Source: Solidesulfovibrio carbinoliphilus subsp. oakridgensis (GTDB lineage Bacteria; Desulfobacterota; Desulfovibrionia; Desulfovibrionales; Desulfovibrionaceae). Taken from it: a stretch of DNA of 64,000 nucleotides. Below, one piece after another: positions 16,626 to 26,756 of this stretch. A program made the position numbers and the translations under genes. The DNA is taken from contig NZ_CM001368.1 of NCBI RefSeq assembly GCF_000177215.2, positions 2,418,001 to 2,482,000 on the forward strand. The letters run 5' to 3'. Each line of letters begins with the position of its first letter. Positions within the stretch are counted from its first letter, which is position 1. The notes beneath the pieces are model-generated. The model did no database searches. It had not been told where the DNA came from and worked only from the letters and a program-made list of their open reading frames with translations.

Positions 16626-18265
16626 AGGCCGCGCGCGTGGTGGTCGTCGGCTGGGACGGGGCCACCTTTGACATCCTGAAACCCATGGTCGCGGCCGGCC
16701 GCCTGCCGGTCCTGGCCGGGCTCCTGGCCCGGGGCGTCCACGGGCCCTTGCGCTCCACCGTGCCGCCGGTCACGCCCGTGGCCTGGACGAGCTTCGCCAC
16801 GGGGATGCATCCCGGCCGCCACGGCATCTTCGACGCCCTGACCCTGGATCCCCACACCCACGAGGTCCGGTTCGTGTCCGCGGCCAACCGGCTGGCCCCG
16901 CCCGTCTGGTCCATCCTTTCCGATCGGGGCCGGCCGGCTGGGGCGGTCAACGTGCCCGTGACCTGGCCGCCGGACGCCGTGGACGGCCTGGTCATCCCGG
17001 GCATGTTCACCCCGTCCGGGGCCCGGGTCGTCACCCACCCGCCGGAGCTCCTCGCCGCGGTCGAAGCCCGCTTCGGCCCCTACCGCGATTCCCCGCCCCG
17101 CGATCCCGACCCCGGCCGGTATCTGCGAAACCTCCTGGCCGGCATCGACGCCCGGTGCGACCTGACGCTGTGGCTCATGCGCAAGCGGCCCCTCGACTAC
17201 TTCTGCTCGGTCTTCATGGAATCCGACCGGGTGCAGCACTTCTTCTGGGGCTACCGCGACCCGGCCCACCCGGACCACGCCGCGCTGGGCCAGGCCATCG
17301 AGGCCGTGTACGAGGGCCTGGACGCGGCCTTGGGGCGCATTCTCGACGCCTGCCCGCCGGACACGGCCGTAGCCCTCGTGTCCGACCACGGGGCCGGACC
17401 GCTCAAGCGCGCCGTTTTCCTCAACAGATGGCTCATGGACCAGGGCCTGCTCGTCCTTCGCGGCGACCTGGCCCAAACCCTCGCCGCCCGGCCTCCCTCG
17501 CGCCTGCGCCAGGCGGTGGCCGCCCTGGCCCGGGCCGCCCTGCCGGCGTCGGTCCTGGCCGCCCGGCGAAAGGCCGCCTCCCGGGCCCACCACCGCGTCA
17601 ACAACCTCTTTGCCTCCATCGTGGACTGGGACCGAACCGCCTGCCTGTCCGAAGGCATCGCCGGGGGCGTCTTTTTCAATCCCCGGGTCGTGGCCGAGGC
17701 GGCCCGGCCGAAACTCGTCGCGCGGCTGCGGGCAGGCCTTCTCGCCCTGGCCGATCCCGAGACCCGCACCCGGCCCTTCGCGGCGGTCCACGCCCGGGAG
17801 GAGCTCTACCAGGGGCCGGCTGTGGCCCGGGCCCCGGATGTGGTGACCCTGTGCTCCCCCGGCTACCAGGTCCTCGTGCCCCACGAGATCCCGCTCTACG
17901 GCCGGGACGCGCCGGCCGGGCTCTTCACCTCCCACCCCTGGAGCGGCCGCCACGAGCAGTACGGCGTCTTCGCCCTGGCCGGCCCGGGCATTGCCGCCGG
18001 GGTGGAACTGGCGGACGCCGCCATGCCGGACGTGACCCCGACCCTCCTCCATGCGCTTGGCGAGGCCGTCCCCGACGGCATGGACGGCCGGGTCCTGGCC
18101 GAGGCCTTCCGGCCGGGCACGCCGGACGCCCGGACCGGGGCGGGCGCGGCGGCGGCGACCGGGAGCGCGACACCAGGCACGGGGGGCGCGGGGGGCACGG
18201 CGGATACGGACGACGACGCGGCGGCCAGGCTGGCGGCCGAACTGTCGGACCTCGGCTACCTGTGA
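16622..18265 (+). CDS. Type I phosphodiesterase / nucleotide pyrophosphatase family (alkaline phosphatase superfamily)
   Basis: 547 aa, ATG overlapping the flippase stop. Metal and nucleophile motifs: VVGWDGATFDILKPM (metal Asp), PVAWTSFATGMHPGRHGIFD (Thr/Ser nucleophile region), FMESDRVQHFFW (metal Asp/His), SDHGAGP (metal Asp-His) and SHPWSGRHEQYGVF (final metal His). The C-terminus (residues about 500-535) is a low-complexity Ala/Gly/Thr linker before a short AAELSDLGYL end. Family members hydrolyse phosphodiester or nucleotide-sugar bonds; genes of this type are common in envelope polysaccharide clusters. The substrate is unknown. Confidence 0.85.
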   Translation: MKAARVVVVGWDGATFDILKPMVAAGRLPVLAGLLARGVHGPLRSTVPPVTPVAWTSFATGMHPGRHGIFDALTLDPHTHEVRFVSAANRLAPPVWSILSDRGRPAGAVNVPVTWPPDAVDGLVIPGMFTPSGARVVTHPPELLAAVEARFGPYRDSPPRDPDPGRYLRNLLAGIDARCDLTLWLMRKRPLDYFCSVFMESDRVQHFFWGYRDPAHPDHAALGQAIEAVYEGLDAALGRILDACPPDTAVALVSDHGAGPLKRAVFLNRWLMDQGLLVLRGDLAQTLAARPPSRLRQAVAALARAALPASVLAARRKAASRAHHRVNNLFASIVDWDRTACLSEGIAGGVFFNPRVVAEAARPKLVARLRAGLLALADPETRTRPFAAVHAREELYQGPAVARAPDVVTLCSPGYQVLVPHEIPLYGRDAPAGLFTSHPWSGRHEQYGVFALAGPGIAAGVELADAAMPDVTPTLLHALGEAVPDGMDGRVLAEAFRPGTPDARTGAGAAAATGSATPGTGGAGGTADTDDDAAARLAAELSDLGYL

Positions 18266-18373
18266 GCCGGCCCCGGCCGGGCCTGGTCCCGATCCGCCGT
18301 TTTCCCGCAATGTCCCTTGCTTCCGGGGCGGCGGGACCGTAAGGTTCCCGAACGTACGGGTTACGCGTTTCCT

Positions 18374-20071
18374 ATGGTCGAAGACGACAAAATATTCGAA
18401 CTCTTCGCCGAAAGCTGCCTGGAGCAGCTGCGCGGCATCGAAGCGGCCATTCTGGACCTGGAATCGGCCGGGCCGGGCGTGCTCGGCCCCAAGGTGGCCG
18501 CCGTCTTCCGCGCCGCCCACACCATCAAGGGCGATGCCGGGGCCGTGGGCGCCCGGCCCCTGGCCGACCTGTCCCATGCCGTGGAATCGGTCCTCGACCC
18601 GGTCCGCGACGGCCGGCTGCCGGTCACCCCAAGGCTCATCGGCGAACTGCTCGCCGTCTTCGACGTGATCAAAAGCATGGCCGAGGACCCGGTCGCGGCC
18701 AGATCCCGCGACGTGGCCACGGAAATGGCCCGCCTGGCCCGCCTGCTCGACCAGCCGGACCCGGCCATGGCGCTGTCGCCAGACGCCGGGGCCGCCTCCC
18801 ACCCGGCCGAGGCTCCGGCCGCCCCGGGCCCTCCGCATCCTGACGAGCGCATCCGCAAACTGGCCATTCCGGCCCGCGAACTGGACATCCTGGTCGACCG
18901 GATCGGCGAGCTCGGCATCGCCCAGGCCAGGCTCGCCTCCTTGTCCCAGCGCCGCCGGGACGGGGAGCTGCGGGACGTGGCCGAGGAGGTCGAACGTCTG
19001 GCCGCGCTGCTTCGCGACCAGGTCCTCGGCCTTCGCATGTTGCCGATCAAGGTCAGCTTTCCCAAGTACCGCCGGCTCGTGCGCGACGCCTGCGCCTCCC
19101 TCGGCAAGGACGCGGACCTGGTCATGGACGGGGAGAACACCGAGCTCGACAAGGCCATCATCGAACAGCTCAACACCCCCTGCATCCACCTCCTGCGAAA
19201 CGCCGTGGACCACGGCATCGAGGCTCCCCACGTCCGCCAGGGCCTCGGCAAGCCCCGCCGGGGCACCATCAGCCTGTCCGTGCGCCAGGACGGCAACGAC
19301 GTGGTCATCGCGCTTGGCGACGACGGGGCCGGCATCGACGGGAAAAAACTGTGGCAAAAGGCCGTGGCCGCCGGCCGCCTCGATCCGGCCCGGGCCTACG
19401 ACCGGCAGGCCGCCCTGGACCTCATCTTCCTGCCCGGGCTGTCCACGGCCGAGACCGTGGGCGCGGTTTCCGGCCGGGGAGTCGGCATGGACGCCGTGCG
19501 CGAGGGCATCGCCGCCCTACGCGGCCGCATCGACGTGGCCTCGACCCCGGGCCAGGGCGCGACCTTCACCATGCGCCTGCCGGTCTCGCTGGCCATCATC
19601 GACTGCCTGGAAGTGCGGGTGGCCGGGGAGACCTATTACCTGCACCTGGACTATGTGGAGGAATGCCTGGAACTGCCGCCGGCGACGGCCCTGCACCAGG
19701 GCCGGGGCATCATGGAGCTTAGGGGATCGGCCATGCCGCTCGTGTGCCTGCGCCACTTCTTCGACCTCGGCCGGGAGGCGCCGTCCGGCTCCCACGTGGT
19801 CACGGTCCGCCGGGACGAGGGCCGGGCCGGCATCGTGGTGGACGCGGTTGTCGGCCGCAAGCAGGCCGTGCTCAAGCACCTGGGCCGGGCCCTCGGCAAG
19901 GTGCCGGGCGTCCTGGGTGGCACGGTGACCGAGGCCGGCGACATGGCCCTCGTGGTGGACGTTCCGGGACTGTTGCGCGCCGCCCTGGCCGAATCCGGGC
20001 GCGCTTTCGACAACACCGCCGCGCCGTCGGGAACCGGGCACGGCCAAGCCGCACCGGAAAGGGAGAGCTGA
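18374..20071 (+). CDS. cheA: CheA-type chemotaxis histidine kinase (short form)
   Basis: 565 aa from the ATG at 18374. Hpt domain with phosphorylatable H49 in FRAAHTIKGDAGAVG, a Pro/Ala linker (about 135-175) with no obvious P2 domain, a P3-like helical region (KLAIPARELDILVDRIGELG), an ATPase domain with N-box HLLRNAVDHGIE, G1 GDDGAGID and G2 SGRGVGMDAVRE, then a CheW-like P5 domain (about 430-555). The missing CheY-docking P2 domain explains the short length. Followed 2 nt later by a receiver gene and then cheD, so it belongs to a dedicated chemotaxis-like pathway. Confidence 0.92.
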   Translation: MVEDDKIFELFAESCLEQLRGIEAAILDLESAGPGVLGPKVAAVFRAAHTIKGDAGAVGARPLADLSHAVESVLDPVRDGRLPVTPRLIGELLAVFDVIKSMAEDPVAARSRDVATEMARLARLLDQPDPAMALSPDAGAASHPAEAPAAPGPPHPDERIRKLAIPARELDILVDRIGELGIAQARLASLSQRRRDGELRDVAEEVERLAALLRDQVLGLRMLPIKVSFPKYRRLVRDACASLGKDADLVMDGENTELDKAIIEQLNTPCIHLLRNAVDHGIEAPHVRQGLGKPRRGTISLSVRQDGNDVVIALGDDGAGIDGKKLWQKAVAAGRLDPARAYDRQAALDLIFLPGLSTAETVGAVSGRGVGMDAVREGIAALRGRIDVASTPGQGATFTMRLPVSLAIIDCLEVRVAGETYYLHLDYVEECLELPPATALHQGRGIMELRGSAMPLVCLRHFFDLGREAPSGSHVVTVRRDEGRAGIVVDAVVGRKQAVLKHLGRALGKVPGVLGGTVTEAGDMALVVDVPGLLRAALAESGRAFDNTAAPSGTGHGQAAPERES

Positions 20072-20073
20072 TC

Positions 20074-20520
20074 ATGCCGCGCGCCCTGATCGTCGACGAC
20101 AGCCGTTACCAGCGCTATCTCATCATCCAGGCCCTGGCCGATCTTTTTACGACCGAGGAGGCCGCCGACGGCCGGCAGGCCCTGGACCTTTTCCAGGCCG
20201 CCCTGGAGGCGGGACGGCCCTTCGATCTGGTCGTCATGGACATCCTCATGCCCGAACTCTCCGGCCACGACGCCCTGGCCGGCATCCGCCGCCAGGAAGA
20301 AGCGGCCGGGGTTCCCGAGGAGCGGCGCACCCCGGCCGTTATGCTCTCGAGCCTCGACGACCCGGCCAACATGCTGCGCGCCCAGTTCGAATCCGGGGCC
20401 CAGGCCTACGTCACCAAGCCCTTCACCCCCAAAACCCTGCTCGAAGCCCTGGCCAGCCTTTCCCTGGCCGACAACCCCCTCGACAGGGAAGACTTCGATG
20501 CCGCAGAGGGTCCATGCTAG
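20074..20520 (+). CDS. Single-domain response regulator (CheY-like)
   Basis: 148 aa, one receiver domain: acidic pair VDDSR, phospho-acceptor Asp in DLVVMDILMPE, Ser in MLSSLD and Lys in YVTKPF. It starts 2 nt after cheA behind GGGAGAG, and its 3' end overlaps cheD by 7 nt. Most likely the phosphorylation partner of the adjacent CheA. It has an insertion before the K (QEEAAGVPEERRTP), seen in some adaptive-response receivers. No output domain. Confidence 0.9.
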   Translation: MPRALIVDDSRYQRYLIIQALADLFTTEEAADGRQALDLFQAALEAGRPFDLVVMDILMPELSGHDALAGIRRQEEAAGVPEERRTPAVMLSSLDDPANMLRAQFESGAQAYVTKPFTPKTLLEALASLSLADNPLDREDFDAAEGPC

Positions 20521-21053
20521 GCCTCATCGACCGCTTTCCCGACCACACCCTGGCCTTCCTGAACGTGGCCCAGGGCGGACTGTACGACCGGCCGACCATG
20601 GCCCACACCGTGCTCGGCTCCTGCGTGTCCGTCACCTTTTTCGCCCCGCGCCACGGCCTGGCCGCCATCTTCCACGCGCTCCTTCCCCGGTCCACCGAAT
20701 ACCGGCTCCACGCTCCGGAAGCCACGCCCTACAAGTTCGTGGACACGGCCATCACCACCCTGGTCCACCGCCTCGTCCACCGGGGGGTGCGGCCGGGCGA
20801 CATCGAATGCAAGGTCTTTGGCGGCGCAAGCGCGCTTTTCGCCGAGGAGATGTCCGTCGGCCGGCGCAACGTGGAAACGGCCTTCGCCACCCTGGCCGAC
20901 CTGGGGCTGCGGGTCGCCGCCTCCAACGTCGGCGGCGAGCGGGGCCGCAAGATCGTGTTCGCCTCGTCCACGGGCGAGATCTTCGTGCGGCTCCTCAACA
21001 ACAACTGCGTCGGCAACGCGAACGGCAAGGCGGCCGGCCGCAGCTCGCGCTGA
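20514..21053 (+). CDS. cheD: CheD chemoreceptor glutamine deamidase
   Basis: 179 aa. Catalytic Cys in LGSCVSVTFF and His in AAIFHALLP follow the CheD pattern, with the conserved KVFGGAS and the C-terminal GRKIVF region. CheD deamidates receptor glutamines and can be a CheC/CheX partner. A CheX-family gene is present elsewhere (48318-48785). It overlaps the receiver gene by 7 nt, so the three genes form an operon that converges on the chemoreceptor gene. Confidence 0.92.
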   Translation: MLGLIDRFPDHTLAFLNVAQGGLYDRPTMAHTVLGSCVSVTFFAPRHGLAAIFHALLPRSTEYRLHAPEATPYKFVDTAITTLVHRLVHRGVRPGDIECKVFGGASALFAEEMSVGRRNVETAFATLADLGLRVAASNVGGERGRKIVFASSTGEIFVRLLNNNCVGNANGKAAGRSSR

Positions 21054-21097
21054 TCCCGGACTTCCGGCTTCAGCCCCCGCGACCGTGCGCCGCCGGC

Positions 21098-22912
21098 TTA
21101 GCGCAGGGCCGCCATCCGGGCGCGGCTGGGCAGGGAGGCGGACTTGCCGGCGCCGGTCTCGCCGCCCTCGGCCTTCATTTCCTCGATCAGGCTCGAAAGC
21201 TCCCTGGCCTGGCCGGCCAGTTCGTCCACGGCCATGGCCGAGTGGCGCATGGCCTCGGCCGTCTCGGTCGAGATCCGGTTGACGTCCTCCACGCTGCGGT
21301 TGATCTCCTCGCTGGTGGCCGACTGCTGTTCGGCCGCGGTGGCGATGGAGCGGACCTGGTCGGCGGCCGTATCCACCAGGGTCACGATCTCGGCCAGGAT
21401 CTGGCCGGACTGGCCGACCAGGGTGGTGGCTTCCTCCGCGACGGCCACCGCCTGGGAGACGTTGTCGAAATTCTTGCGCGTCCCGGCCTGGATGTCGCGG
21501 ATGGCGTCCCCCACTTCCTTGGTGGCGGTCATGGTCTTTTCCGCGAGCTTTCTGACCTCGTCGGCAACCACGGCGAAGCCGCGCCCGGCCTCGCCGGCCC
21601 GGGCCGCCTCGATGGCGGCATTCAAGGCCAGCAGGTTGGTCTGGTCCGCGATGTCGGAGATGACGCCGAGAATCTGGCCGATGCCCTCGGCCTGCTTGCC
21701 GAGCGCGCCCATGTCCTCCCGGGACTGGTGGGCGTTGTCCTTGACCTGGCCCATGAAGGTGACCACCTTGCCCACGGCCGTCTCGCCCTCCTCGGCCTTG
21801 GCCCGGGCCTTGCCCGAGGTTTCGGCCGCCTCGCCCGCGTTTTTGGCCACTTCGAGCACGGTGGCGTTCATCTCCTCCATGGCCGTGGCCGTCTCGCCCA
21901 CCCGCTGGGCCTGGGCCTCGCTGCCCCGGCTCGCCTGTTCGACCTGGGCGGCCAGTTCGTCCGAGGCCGAGGTGACGACCGCCACCACGCCTTCCAGCCG
22001 CCGGGCCGCCTGGAGCATGCCTTCGGCCTTGGCCCGGGCCGCCTCCCGGGTCGCCTCCTCGGCCTTGGCCGTGGCCTGCCGGGCCAGTTCGGCCTCTTCG
22101 GCCGCCTCCCGGCTTTTCTGGTCCGATTCGGCGATCTTGGCCTTGAGGTTCGCGACCATGGTCACAAAGACGCCGTAGACCCCGCCCTGGCCGGCCACCG
22201 GCCGGAAGGCCACGTCCAGATCGCCGCCGGCCACGGCCTTGGACACCGTAAGCAGGTAGCCCGGGTCCTCGCCGAGCTGGGCCAGCACGTTTTTGATCAG
22301 CCAGGCGGCGAGCAGGCCGCCGACGGCCAGGGAAACCAGCACGGCCACGAGGATGGTCGTCTTGCCCGTGCCGTAGGCGGCCATGGCCGTGGCCGCCGAC
22401 CGGGCCCCGCCCCGGTCGTTCACATCGATGAGGATGTCGAGGTATTTCTGGGCTTCCTGAATATCCTTGGCTCCCTCGCCGGCGGCGATTTTGGCGGCTG
22501 CCTCGTTCTCGCCTTGGCGCGACAGGACGATGGCCTCGTCGTGGCTCTTCAGATACCGTTTCCAGTGGTCGAGAAACTTCGGGAAATTCGCGCGTTCTTC
22601 CGGTTCGCTCATGAGCGGCTCGTAGGCAACGAGGGCCTTGTCGATCTCTATTTTGAGGCCCTCCATCTGCTGTTCGTAACTCCGCATCTCGTCCTTGGAC
22701 TCGGTCATCAGATGCACCAGTTCCAGGCGCCGAAACCGCGAGGTCAGGTTGCTGACCCTGCCCACGGCCTTGATGGTCGGCAGCCAGTTGGCGCCCAGTT
22801 CGTTGGTCGAGGCATTGATTTTCCCCATTTCGAAGACAGAGAAAAACCCAAGTCCGCAGATGATGCAGAGAAGGACGGCGAAGGAACCGATCAGTTTGCT
22901 TGAAAGCCTCAT
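21098..22912 (-). CDS. Methyl-accepting chemotaxis protein
   Basis: 604 aa from the ATG at 22912 ([11 protein letters not shown]), behind GGAGGGCAC. TM1 about 7-27, a helical periplasmic 4HB-like sensor (about 28-185), TM2 about 187-205, a HAMP-like region with QLGEDPGYL, and a signalling domain with the hairpin core [20 protein letters not shown]. Very Ala/Glu-rich methylation helices flank it. It converges on cheA-cheD with a 44-nt gap, so it is the probable receptor for that kinase. Sequence upstream of the chosen start lacks a signal. Confidence 0.93.
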   Translation of the reverse strand: MRLSSKLIGSFAVLLCIICGLGFFSVFEMGKINASTNELGANWLPTIKAVGRVSNLTSRFRRLELVHLMTESKDEMRSYEQQMEGLKIEIDKALVAYEPLMSEPEERANFPKFLDHWKRYLKSHDEAIVLSRQGENEAAAKIAAGEGAKDIQEAQKYLDILIDVNDRGGARSAATAMAAYGTGKTTILVAVLVSLAVGGLLAAWLIKNVLAQLGEDPGYLLTVSKAVAGGDLDVAFRPVAGQGGVYGVFVTMVANLKAKIAESDQKSREAAEEAELARQATAKAEEATREAARAKAEGMLQAARRLEGVVAVVTSASDELAAQVEQASRGSEAQAQRVGETATAMEEMNATVLEVAKNAGEAAETSGKARAKAEEGETAVGKVVTFMGQVKDNAHQSREDMGALGKQAEGIGQILGVISDIADQTNLLALNAAIEAARAGEAGRGFAVVADEVRKLAEKTMTATKEVGDAIRDIQAGTRKNFDNVSQAVAVAEEATTLVGQSGQILAEIVTLVDTAADQVRSIATAAEQQSATSEEINRSVEDVNRISTETAEAMRHSAMAVDELAGQARELSSLIEEMKAEGGETGAGKSASLPSRARMAALR

Positions 22913-23388
22913 GTGCCCTCCGTTGATTGTTGCTTTTGTGCAAGAAACAGAACAGGTATCGCCACCTGGCGGCACGACGACGCATGCATCGGCCCTGCGG
23001 CATGCGGCCGTTGCAGTCGTCACGAACCAGACCGCCACGCTGCACCACGAAGACTGTCTTCAAAAAACGCTTGTGCTGCCCTTATGCCCCATCGGCGGGA
23101 ACTTGGCAATTCTGTCCGGCAAGAGAGGAAACCCCCTGATATTGCCCCAAAAAGCCCGGGCCGACGGCTCGAATCCGGCGCCACGGCAGCCCGCCCCTCC
23201 TTCAGGCCGGGCGGACGCGGCCCGCAAGCACCCCCCTCCGCCGCCAGGATCCCGACCGGACCCGGATTCCTGGTGGTTGACAGACCCCCCTGTTTCGGGA
23301 TTACTGCCCCTTTGGCCGCTGTCTTCCAAGACGCGGCGCATTCCGCCGCTTCGCTTCCGATCCGGCGACCCCCCTGGAGCAACAACCC
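22913..23388. promoter_or_regulatory. 476-nt divergent intergenic region
   Basis: Separates the minus-strand chemoreceptor from the plus-strand glycosyltransferase and should contain both promoters. The minus side has only the clear GGAGGG ribosome-binding site. On the plus side, TTGACA at 23277-23282 is followed after 17 nt by a poor -10 (ATTACT, 23300-23305). No convincing ORF, RNA gene or repeat was found. The unusual length for this genome leaves room for a small RNA or long leaders. Confidence 0.35.
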
Positions 23389-24204
23389 ATGATGCACGGA
23401 AAAAAAGTGGTGGTGGTCATGCCCGCCTACAACGCGGCCTCCACCCTGGAACGCACCTATGCCGACGTCCCGAAGGACATCGTGGACGAGGTGATCCTGG
23501 TCGACGACTGCAGCCGGGACAACACCATCGAGCAGGCCCGCCGGCTCGGCCTGCGCTGCTTCCGCCACGAGCAGAACTGGGGATACGGCCGCAACCAGAA
23601 GACCTGCTACGCCGAGGCCCTCAAAACCGGCGCGGACGTGGTCATCATGGTCCACCCCGACTACCAGTACACGCCGAAAATCATCCCGGCCATCGCCAAC
23701 CTCGTGACCAGCGGCGAGTACGACGCGGTGATCGCGTCGCGCATCCTCGGCGGCACGGCCCTTGGCGGCGGCATGCCCCTTTACAAGTACATCTCCAACC
23801 GCTTCCTGACCCTGACCCAGAACCTGTTTCTGAACGCCAAGCTGTCGGAATACCACACCGGCTACCGGGCCTTCTCCCGCGAAGTCCTGGAAACCCTGCC
23901 GCTGTGGGAAAATTCCGACGACTTCGTCTTCGACAACCAGATGCTGGCCCAGACCATCTACTTCGGCTACCGCATCGGCGAAGTCTCCTGCCCGACCAAG
24001 TATTTCGAGGAGGCCTCGTCCATCAACTTCCGCCGCAGCTGCACCTATGGCCTCGGCGTGCTCCAGACCTCCCTGCAGTTTCGCCTGCAAAAATGGGGCA
24101 AAAAGCAGTATCCCATCTTCGACAAGAACGGCCGGGGCCTGTCTAGCCCCAATCCCCCCTACTACAAGGACGAGACGCCGAGCTGCTGCGATCCGGCCAG
24201 CTGA
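23389..24204 (+). CDS. Glycosyltransferase family 2 (DPM/DPG synthase-like)
   Basis: 271 aa. N-terminal [27 protein letters not shown] (nucleotide binding), [16 protein letters not shown] and [12 protein letters not shown] in place of the DXD motif, then [19 protein letters not shown] and [15 protein letters not shown]. This is the soluble GT2 branch lacking C-terminal TM segments, common in sulfate reducers next to envelope polysaccharide genes. It probably makes or uses a polyprenyl-phosphate sugar. Its last 62 nt overlap the convergent deacetylase-like gene. Confidence 0.88.
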   Translation: MMHGKKVVVVMPAYNAASTLERTYADVPKDIVDEVILVDDCSRDNTIEQARRLGLRCFRHEQNWGYGRNQKTCYAEALKTGADVVIMVHPDYQYTPKIIPAIANLVTSGEYDAVIASRILGGTALGGGMPLYKYISNRFLTLTQNLFLNAKLSEYHTGYRAFSREVLETLPLWENSDDFVFDNQMLAQTIYFGYRIGEVSCPTKYFEEASSINFRRSCTYGLGVLQTSLQFRLQKWGKKQYPIFDKNGRGLSSPNPPYYKDETPSCCDPAS

Positions 24205-25153
24205 ACTCCGGCCCGGCCAGTTCCCCGAGCGTTGTCCCGCGCACGGCAAAGGTCCGCCGCAGCCACCCGGCGAAGCGGCGGACCTTGGCCAGAAAGGCGT
24301 CCACCGACGCCTTGTCCGGAAAGTGCGGGCTGGCTCCCGGCAAAAGTTCCGAGGAATGCCAAAACAGCGTCACCACCCGGCCGCCCCGCCGGACATGGGT
24401 CCAGGCGGCGAGCTTCATGGTGGCCTCGGGCATCCAGACCGGATTGACGCCAAGGGTCAGCGTCTTCATGAATCCCCCGAGCAGGGCGTCCCGGGCCCGG
24501 CCGGGCAGGCGCGCGGCCAGGGCGTGGGCCGCCTGGGCGCTGCCGGGCAGCAAGGCCACCTGGGTGGTCGGGGCTTCGAGCAGGCGCGGCCCGGAGGTCC
24601 CGGACGGACGCAGCCAGTAGGGATCGGCCGGAGCCAGGAAATGGTCCGGCCCGCCCGGCACGTGGCGCAGCGGGGCCACGCTCGAATCCACGGCAAAGCC
24701 CGCCCCCGGCAGTGCGGCCATGGCCCGGCGAAAGAGGTTCCACCGGCCCATGCGAAAGGCTGCCGCCGGTTTGCCGGCAAAGGCCCGGACCGCCTGCTGG
24801 AGGGTGTCGAGCTTGGCCCGGAAGACGCCCGTCGGCATGACGGCCGTGGACACGGGCTCGGGCCAGGGCAGGTCCGGAAAGGGCGGCGTGTTCCAGGGAT
24901 GCAGATGGGCGCCGAGTTCGCCGCCGACCCGGCCGAGGAGGCCGGAAAGGACGTCCAGGCTCGGACCGTGGGTCAGGACCGGGTAGTCGCAAAGATAGGT
25001 GAGCGGCAGGCCGAACTCGCGGGGCAGAAATTCCAGCCGGCGAAGTTCGGGGATGTTGGCGAGCCCTCCCCCGTCCCGGGGATAGGAACCGGAAAAAAGG
25101 CCCTCCTCCTCCACATCGAGGCTGACGACCACGGCGAGCGGTTTTTTGGGCAT
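24143..25153 (-). CDS. Polysaccharide deacetylase-like (NodB-fold) protein
   Basis: 336 aa from the ATG at 25153 ([20 protein letters not shown]). The SLDVEEE start (metal/catalytic Asp) and [12 protein letters not shown] (His pair) fit the carbohydrate esterase-4 fold, and [13 protein letters not shown] supplies the later His. It may remove acetyl groups from an envelope glycan. It converges with and overlaps the GT2 gene by 62 nt, giving the C-terminal [15 protein letters not shown] segment, which may be non-essential. The catalytic assignment is by pattern only. Confidence 0.72.
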   Translation of the reverse strand: MPKKPLAVVVSLDVEEEGLFSGSYPRDGGGLANIPELRRLEFLPREFGLPLTYLCDYPVLTHGPSLDVLSGLLGRVGGELGAHLHPWNTPPFPDLPWPEPVSTAVMPTGVFRAKLDTLQQAVRAFAGKPAAAFRMGRWNLFRRAMAALPGAGFAVDSSVAPLRHVPGGPDHFLAPADPYWLRPSGTSGPRLLEAPTTQVALLPGSAQAAHALAARLPGRARDALLGGFMKTLTLGVNPVWMPEATMKLAAWTHVRRGGRVVTLFWHSSELLPGASPHFPDKASVDAFLAKVRRFAGWLRRTFAVRGTTLGELAGPEFSWPDRSSSASRPCSRGDWG

Positions 25154-25379
25154 GCGTCGTTCTCCCGGCCGGCATCCTGCGTGGCCCGGCCGGAAAAGTA
25201 CAGCCCGTTTCCGGCCTGCCTGCCCCCAAGCATGGATCTTGCATTGCCGTCTGGCCGGCCGGGGCCGGCCGGAGCCCCCCTGGGCCGGCATGGGATTTCC
25301 TGTCGATTTTTTCGGCGGTTCCGGCTACCGTCCGGCCGTAAGAACTGAGGACCGTACCGGGCGGTCCCGGAATCCGAGC

Positions 25380-26681
25380 ATGAAGAAACGACTCCCGCTT
25401 GCCGCCCTCTCCGCCGGCCTCACCCTGGCCGAACCCCTGCGCCGCGCCGACGGCGTGCTGCTGTTGCCCCGGGGGGCGCTCCTCACCGAGCGCCATCTGG
25501 CCCTGTTCCCGGTCTGGGGAATCGAGGCGGTGGCGATCGTCCGCGGCGACGACTCGGCCACAGCGGCCGGGGCAGGGCCGGACGGTTGCGACGCCCCGGA
25601 CGAGGCGCAGGCTCTGGAAGACTTCCAGGCCGATCCCGAGACGCTGGCGGCGGTGGACGCGCTCCTGCGGCCCCGGTTCGTCCATGCCGCCCTGTCCGAA
25701 GCCGTCATGTCCCGGCTCTACGCCCTGCGCCTGCCCCGGGCCGCCCGCCTGCTCGCCCGGCGGGGGCCGGCCGCCCTGGCCCCGCTCGGGCCGGTGCCGC
25801 CGGAAAGCCTGCCTCCCCTGCCGGACGGGCCGGCCCCCGGCCCCATGGCCCTCATCGAATCCGACCCCAAGCTCACGTCCCTGCCGGACGTGTTCGTGCG
25901 CATAAACGAAGTCTTAAACGACGCCCACAGCACGGCCAAGGAGGCGGCCGAGGTCATCGGCAAGGACACGAGCCTCTCGGCCAAGCTCCTCACCGTGGTC
26001 AACAGCGCCTTTTACGGATTTCCGGTCAAGGTCGACACCCTGTCCCGGGCCGTGACCATCGTCGGCAGCCGCCAGCTCACCACGCTGGCCCTCGGCATCT
26101 CGGTCATCTCCATCTTCAAGGACCTGCCCGGCTGCCTGGTGGACATGCGCTCGTTCTGGAAGCACAGCATCAGTTGCGGCGTCGTGGCCTCGGCCCTGGC
26201 CGGCCCGGACACCGAGATGGACGTGGAACGGCTCTTCGTGGCCGGGCTGCTGCACGACGTGGGCCGGCTGGTGCTCTACCGCAGCCTGCCGCGACATGCC
26301 GCCCACACCCTGGCCCTGGCCCGGGCCGAAGGCATCCTGTTGCGCGACGCCGAACGCCGGACCCTGGGTTTCGACCACGCGACCCTGGCCGGCATGCTCC
26401 TTCGCAAATGGCGCTTTCCCGAGAGCCTGGAAAAGGCCGTGCGCCACCACCACGGCGGCCCCACCCACATGGGCATGGCCCTGCCGGCCATCGTGCACAC
26501 GGCCGACGTGGTCACGGCCGCCCTTGGCCTCGGTTCGAGCGGCGAGGCCTACGTGCCGCCCCTGTCCCCGGTGGCCTGGAACACCGTCGGCCTGGCCCCG
26601 GACCGCATCACCGATGTGGTGGCCGCGGCCGACGTCCAGATCGAGGACATCATCAAGGCCTTCCTGCCGGGCGACGTCTAG
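25380..26681 (+). CDS. HDOD-domain signalling protein
   Basis: 433 aa from the ATG at 25380. The N-terminal third (about 1-150) is Ala/Arg-rich with no recognised domain. Residues about 155-420 are HDOD: LTSLPDVFVRINEVLND, ISLSAKLLTVVNSAFYGF-like (written here as DTSLSAKLLTVVNSAFYGF), GSRQLTTLALGISVI, and an HD pair kept in GLLHDVGRLVLY. HDOD proteins regulate signalling in many bacteria; no partner gene is adjacent. Confidence 0.85.
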   Translation: MKKRLPLAALSAGLTLAEPLRRADGVLLLPRGALLTERHLALFPVWGIEAVAIVRGDDSATAAGAGPDGCDAPDEAQALEDFQADPETLAAVDALLRPRFVHAALSEAVMSRLYALRLPRAARLLARRGPAALAPLGPVPPESLPPLPDGPAPGPMALIESDPKLTSLPDVFVRINEVLNDAHSTAKEAAEVIGKDTSLSAKLLTVVNSAFYGFPVKVDTLSRAVTIVGSRQLTTLALGISVISIFKDLPGCLVDMRSFWKHSISCGVVASALAGPDTEMDVERLFVAGLLHDVGRLVLYRSLPRHAAHTLALARAEGILLRDAERRTLGFDHATLAGMLLRKWRFPESLEKAVRHHHGGPTHMGMALPAIVHTADVVTAALGLGSSGEAYVPPLSPVAWNTVGLAPDRITDVVAAADVQIEDIIKAFLPGDV

Positions 26682-26756
26682 GCCGATCGGGACGGCCGGC
26701 CCCGATTCCATGACGGCTGGAACCGGCCCCTTCCTTTTCCACGATTCCGGGACGGT

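Noticed and set aside
16511-19357. Long minus-strand frame of about 950 codons
   Set aside because: Antisense to the phosphodiesterase and cheA genes, which have clear catalytic motifs; the antisense product has none.
22913-22990. Sigma-54 promoter for the chemoreceptor
   Set aside because: A TGGC and a TTGC occur upstream on the minus strand but with the wrong spacing for -24/-12.
20517-23063. Long minus-strand frame of about 850 codons
   Set aside because: Out-of-frame shadow of the chemoreceptor and cheD.
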